The notes beneath the pieces are model-generated. The model saw nothing but the letters and a program-made list of their open reading frames with translations. It did not search any database and had not been told where the DNA came from. Source: Oscillospiraceae bacterium (lineage in GTDB: Bacteria > Bacillota > Clostridia > Oscillospirales > Ruminococcaceae). Taken from it: a DNA stretch of 16,587 nt. Position 1 is the first letter of the stretch, and each line of letters begins with the position of its first letter. The translations under genes were made by a program, and so were the position numbers. Below are positions 14,307 through 16,587 of this stretch, piece after piece. The stretch spans positions 1 to 16,587 of the forward strand of contig JAFUWP010000453.1 in assembly GCA_017483405.1 (NCBI GenBank). Direction: 5' to 3'.

Positions 14307-14332
14307 ACAGGGCAGAAAAACTTCTGCCCTGT
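14307..14332. repeat. GC-rich hairpin between ackA and rnhA
   Basis: ACAGGGCAGAA (14307-14317) and TTCTGCCCTGT (14322-14332) form an 11-bp perfect stem with a 4-nt loop. Neither strand has a T tract after it, so it may be a weak or Rho-assisted terminator, or an mRNA-processing or stability element. The rest of this gap is AT-rich, with no promoter I can support. Confidence 0.6.
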
Positions 14333-14368
14333 ACTTGCAATTTAAATAATATTATGTTATAATAATAA

Positions 14369-15568
14369 TTACTTGGAAATCAGAGCGAGAGTATCTCTTG
14401 CAATGAGAAGTTCTTCATTTGTGGGAACAACCCAGATTTCTACTTTAGAATCAGCCTGAGAAATCTTGCAGAGCTTGCCTCTGATGCCTGCATTGGTTAC
14501 GGTATCAATCTTGATGCCGAATACATCCATATCAGCGCAGACTTCCTCACGGACATCGGGAGCATTTTCGCCGATACCGCCGGTAAAGAGGACAGCATCA
14601 AGACCGTTCATCGCAGCGGCATAAGCACCGATGTATTTTTTAATCTGATATACGAGCATATCTTTGGAGAGCTTTGCTCTCTTGTTGCCCTGTTCGCAGG
14701 CAGCGGAAACATCACGGTTATCAGAGCCGACACCGGAAACACCGAGGAAACCGGATTTCTTGTTCATATAATCGGACATTTCAGCCGGAGTAAATCCATG
14801 CTTTTCCATCACGAAGGTAACAGCGGAGGGGTCAACACAGCCTGTTCTTGTACCCATGAGAACGCCATCGAGGGGAGTGAATCCCATAGAGGTATCAACA
14901 GACTTACCGCCGTCAACAGCAGTGATGGAAGAACCATTTCCGAGATGACAGGAAACAATTTTCAGATTCTTGATGTCCTTGCCCATTGCCTTAGCGAGTG
15001 CGGCAGAAACGAATCTGTGAGAAGTGCCGTGGAAACCATATTTTCTGACATGGAGATTTTCATAATCTTCATAAGGCAGGCCGAACATGAACGCTTTTTC
15101 AGGCATAGTCTGATGGAAGGCAGTATCAAATACAACAGCCTGCGGAACAGATGCCGGCATTACTTTCTTACATGCGCGGAGAGCGAGAGCATGAGCATGA
15201 TTATGAACAGGAGCAAGGTCACGAAGCTCATCAATTTTTTCGATAATTTCATCAGTAACGAGAGTAGTTTCGGAGAAGACTTCAGCACCCTGCACGATTC
15301 TGTGGCCGACAGCGGCAATTTCGCTCATATCCTTGATGACAGCGGCATCACCGGTAGTGAGGACTTCAACGAGTTTCATGAATGCTTCGGTATGTGTAGG
15401 GAAAGCGCAGTCGGCATCATAAGTTCTGCCGTCAGCGGTTTTATGGGAAACGTGGCCATCGATACCGATTCTGTCGCAGTTGCCTTTAGCGAGAACGCTT
15501 TCGTCATCCATGTTGAGAAGCTGATACTTAAGAGAAGAACTGCCTGCATTGACTACTAAAATTAACAT
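14369..15568 (-). CDS. ackA: Acetate kinase
   Basis: Reversible phosphoryl transfer between acetyl phosphate/ADP and acetate/ATP, the main ATP-yielding step of acetate fermentation. 399 residues, the usual length. Family signatures: VVNAGSSSLKYQL (about 5-17; Asn7 contacts metal and phosphate), HNHAHALALRACK, VFDTAFHQTMPEKAF (catalytic Asp and substrate pocket), YGFHGTSHRFVS, CHLGNGSSITAV, FTPLDGVLMGTRTGCVDP, and FTGGIGENAPDVREEV near the C-terminus. It is cytoplasmic. AAAGGAAAG lies about 9 bases before the ATG, and a promoter with TATAAT is found 70-100 bp upstream. No pta is adjacent within the window; tmcAL is divergent. Confidence 0.98.
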   Translation of the reverse strand: MLILVVNAGSSSLKYQLLNMDDESVLAKGNCDRIGIDGHVSHKTADGRTYDADCAFPTHTEAFMKLVEVLTTGDAAVIKDMSEIAAVGHRIVQGAEVFSETTLVTDEIIEKIDELRDLAPVHNHAHALALRACKKVMPASVPQAVVFDTAFHQTMPEKAFMFGLPYEDYENLHVRKYGFHGTSHRFVSAALAKAMGKDIKNLKIVSCHLGNGSSITAVDGGKSVDTSMGFTPLDGVLMGTRTGCVDPSAVTFVMEKHGFTPAEMSDYMNKKSGFLGVSGVGSDNRDVSAACEQGNKRAKLSKDMLVYQIKKYIGAYAAAMNGLDAVLFTGGIGENAPDVREEVCADMDVFGIKIDTVTNAGIRGKLCKISQADSKVEIWVVPTNEELLIARDTLALISK

Positions 15569-15636
15569 ACAAATTTCTTTCCTTTCGATTTAAAAAATTT
15601 AGATAAACAAAATGCTGAAAAAGCACTCTATTACTT

Positions 15637-15664
15637 ATTATATACTTTTTTCAGAAAAAAGCAA
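15637..15664 (-). promoter_or_regulatory. Likely ackA promoter
   Basis: Read leftwards: TTGCTT (15664-15659), 16-bp spacer, TATAAT (15642-15637). Expected start near 15630, leaving a leader of about 60 nt. The -35 is embedded in the inverted repeat at 15647-15681. Confidence 0.65.
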
Positions 15665-15681
15665 GTCTTTTTTCTGAAAAA
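15647..15681. repeat. Perfect 15-bp inverted repeat between divergent ackA and tmcAL
   Basis: TTTTTCAGAAAAAAG (15647-15661) and CTTTTTTCTGAAAAA (15667-15681) are exact inverted copies around CAAGT. It covers the ackA -35 and lies 41 bp before the tmcAL start. Each arm is itself nearly palindromic, so it could be a regulator site or a cruciform-prone element. A terminator role is unlikely between divergent genes. Confidence 0.6.
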
Positions 15682-15722
15682 CTAATATCTTTTCTGTAAA
15701 TAATCCGGAAGGAGGGCGGATG

Positions 15723-16587
15723 ATGAAAACCGGCGCGATTATCTGTGAATATAATCCACTGCATAACGGACATGCCTATCACATACAGGAGACGAAAAAA
15801 GCTGGTATCACGCATCTTGTGGCGGTGCTGAGTGATGATTTTGTACAGAGAGGTGATGCCGCCTTACTGAACAAATTCGACCGTGCAGAGCTTGCGGTAA
15901 AAGCCGGCGCGGATTTGGTAATCGAACTTCCCGTTCCGTATTCCTGCGCATCTGCGGAACTGTATGCACGGGGCGCGGTGCAGATACTGAAAGATTTGCA
16001 TATCATAGACAGTTTATCATTCGGATGTTCAGGAGAAGTGCATCTTCTGGAGTCGCTGATTTCGGCAGAACAGGAAATTGAAAATTCCGGAAAAATACAG
16101 GAACTTCTGAAAGAGGGGTATTCTTATCCGTCAGCGATATATCAGGCACTTCCGGCGGAAATTTCCGGTGTGCTGACTGACCCGAACAATCTGCTTGCAT
16201 TTGAATATCTGAAAGCCATAAAAAATCTGAAAGCTGATTTTGAGCCGTTCGCGATACAGAGGAATTCCGTTTTGCATGACAGTGCCGAACCATCCGGAAA
16301 GTTTGCGAGTGCGAGTCTCATCCGGAAGAAATTTTTCAGTCAGGACGATTATGAAAGCTATCTTCCGGAGGGAACGGCAAAACTGCTGACAGAACGGCGG
16401 AATCAGGGCAGAACTGCGGATTTCCGCCAGCTGGAATCGGTGATTCTTTACAGAATCCGGATGATGTCGGAATCAGATTTATTATTACTTCCGGATATGA
16501 ATCTGAATCTTGCGAATCGTTTCCGGAAAGCACAGTCAGCAAATTCGCTGGAAGAATTTTTAAATTCTGTAAAATCGAAATGGGTAA
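15723..16587 (+). CDS. tmcAL: tRNA(Met) cytidine acetate ligase, N-terminal 288 residues (cut by window edge)
   Basis: TmcAL (formerly YlbM) makes N4-acetylcytidine at the wobble base of elongator tRNA-Met, using acetate and ATP through an acetyl-adenylate. The N-terminus MKTGAIICEYNPLHNGHAYH has the nucleotidyltransferase HxGH-type motif (His14 and His17) of the family. VLSDDFVQRGDAALLNKFDRAELAVKAGAD and ELPVPYSCASAE follow at the expected places. The B. subtilis protein is about 415 residues, so roughly 70% is present; the frame stays open to the right edge. AAGGAGG gives 7-nt spacing to the ATG at 15723 and 4-nt to the adjacent ATG at 15720, so 15723 is preferred. It is divergent from ackA, whose product also uses acetate. 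No strong plus-strand promoter was recognised. Confidence 0.93.
   Translation, partial: MKTGAIICEYNPLHNGHAYHIQETKKAGITHLVAVLSDDFVQRGDAALLNKFDRAELAVKAGADLVIELPVPYSCASAELYARGAVQILKDLHIIDSLSFGCSGEVHLLESLISAEQEIENSGKIQELLKEGYSYPSAIYQALPAEISGVLTDPNNLLAFEYLKAIKNLKADFEPFAIQRNSVLHDSAEPSGKFASASLIRKKFFSQDDYESYLPEGTAKLLTERRNQGRTADFRQLESVILYRIRMMSESDLLLLPDMNLNLANRFRKAQSANSLEEFLNSVKSKWV

Noticed and set aside
14307..14332. The ackA-rnhA hairpin as a standard intrinsic terminator
   Set aside because: The stem is good, but neither strand has a following T tract; recorded only as a hairpin.
14798..15559. A 253-codon plus-strand open frame opposite ackA
   Set aside because: It lies fully inside acetate kinase, which has all its family signatures on the minus strand.

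Overview
The window looks like chromosome of a low-to-moderate GC anaerobic Gram-positive (Clostridia), most likely a Ruminococcus-type member of the Oscillospiraceae. The signs are strong Shine-Dalgarno sequences, near-consensus sigma-A promoters (TTGACA or TTGCAA, 17 bp, TATAAT or TAAAAT), several TTG starts, a two-gene methionine synthase, a GH36 alpha-galactosidase and an ackA/tmcAL neighbourhood. The genus is inference. No phage, IS element, CRISPR array, tRNA or rRNA was seen.

Region 1 (1-7565, minus strand) is one compact run of nine genes with overlapping or nearly touching ends: ung, metF, two tandem Imm1-like paralogs, a methionine synthase activation protein, metH without its activation domain, a SUKH/SMI1-type protein, an unrecognised 137-residue protein, and a GH36 alpha-galactosidase that runs off the left edge. 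MetF makes 5-methyl-tetrahydrofolate, MetH uses it to methylate homocysteine, and the separate activation protein should repair oxidised MetH. The immunity-like genes have no toxin partner in view and look like passengers in a housekeeping operon.

Region 2 (7566-7714) is a near-symmetric divergent promoter: two TTGCAA-N17-TAAAAT promoters whose -35 boxes are the outer ends of one 30-bp inverted repeat. Rightwards it drives a three-gene unit (7715-11917): an unusual c-di-GMP phosphodiesterase (degenerate GGDEF, intact EAL, then a repeat-built C-terminal domain), the ATPase ychF and cytidine deaminase cdd.

Region 3 (11918-12289) is the most interesting part. It has no gene over 30 codons but holds what looks like a complete type I toxin-antitoxin module built like the pAD1 par (Fst/RNAII) locus. 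A 29-residue membrane peptide is encoded on the minus strand with a consensus promoter and a perfect SD. A convergent RNA of about 65 nt comes from a second consensus promoter, and both share a bidirectional terminator. The small RNA is a degenerate copy of the complement of the toxin mRNA's start region, so it can pair on both sides of the SD and over the start codon.

Region 4 (12290-15568, minus strand) carries an orphan lipoprotein sugar-binding protein with its own promoter, operator-like repeats and terminator, then rnhA and ackA. Region 5 (15569-16587) is a divergent intergenic region with a perfect 15-bp inverted repeat, followed by the plus-strand tmcAL (tRNA-Met cytidine acetate ligase), cut by the right edge. 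AckA and TmcAL both handle acetate.
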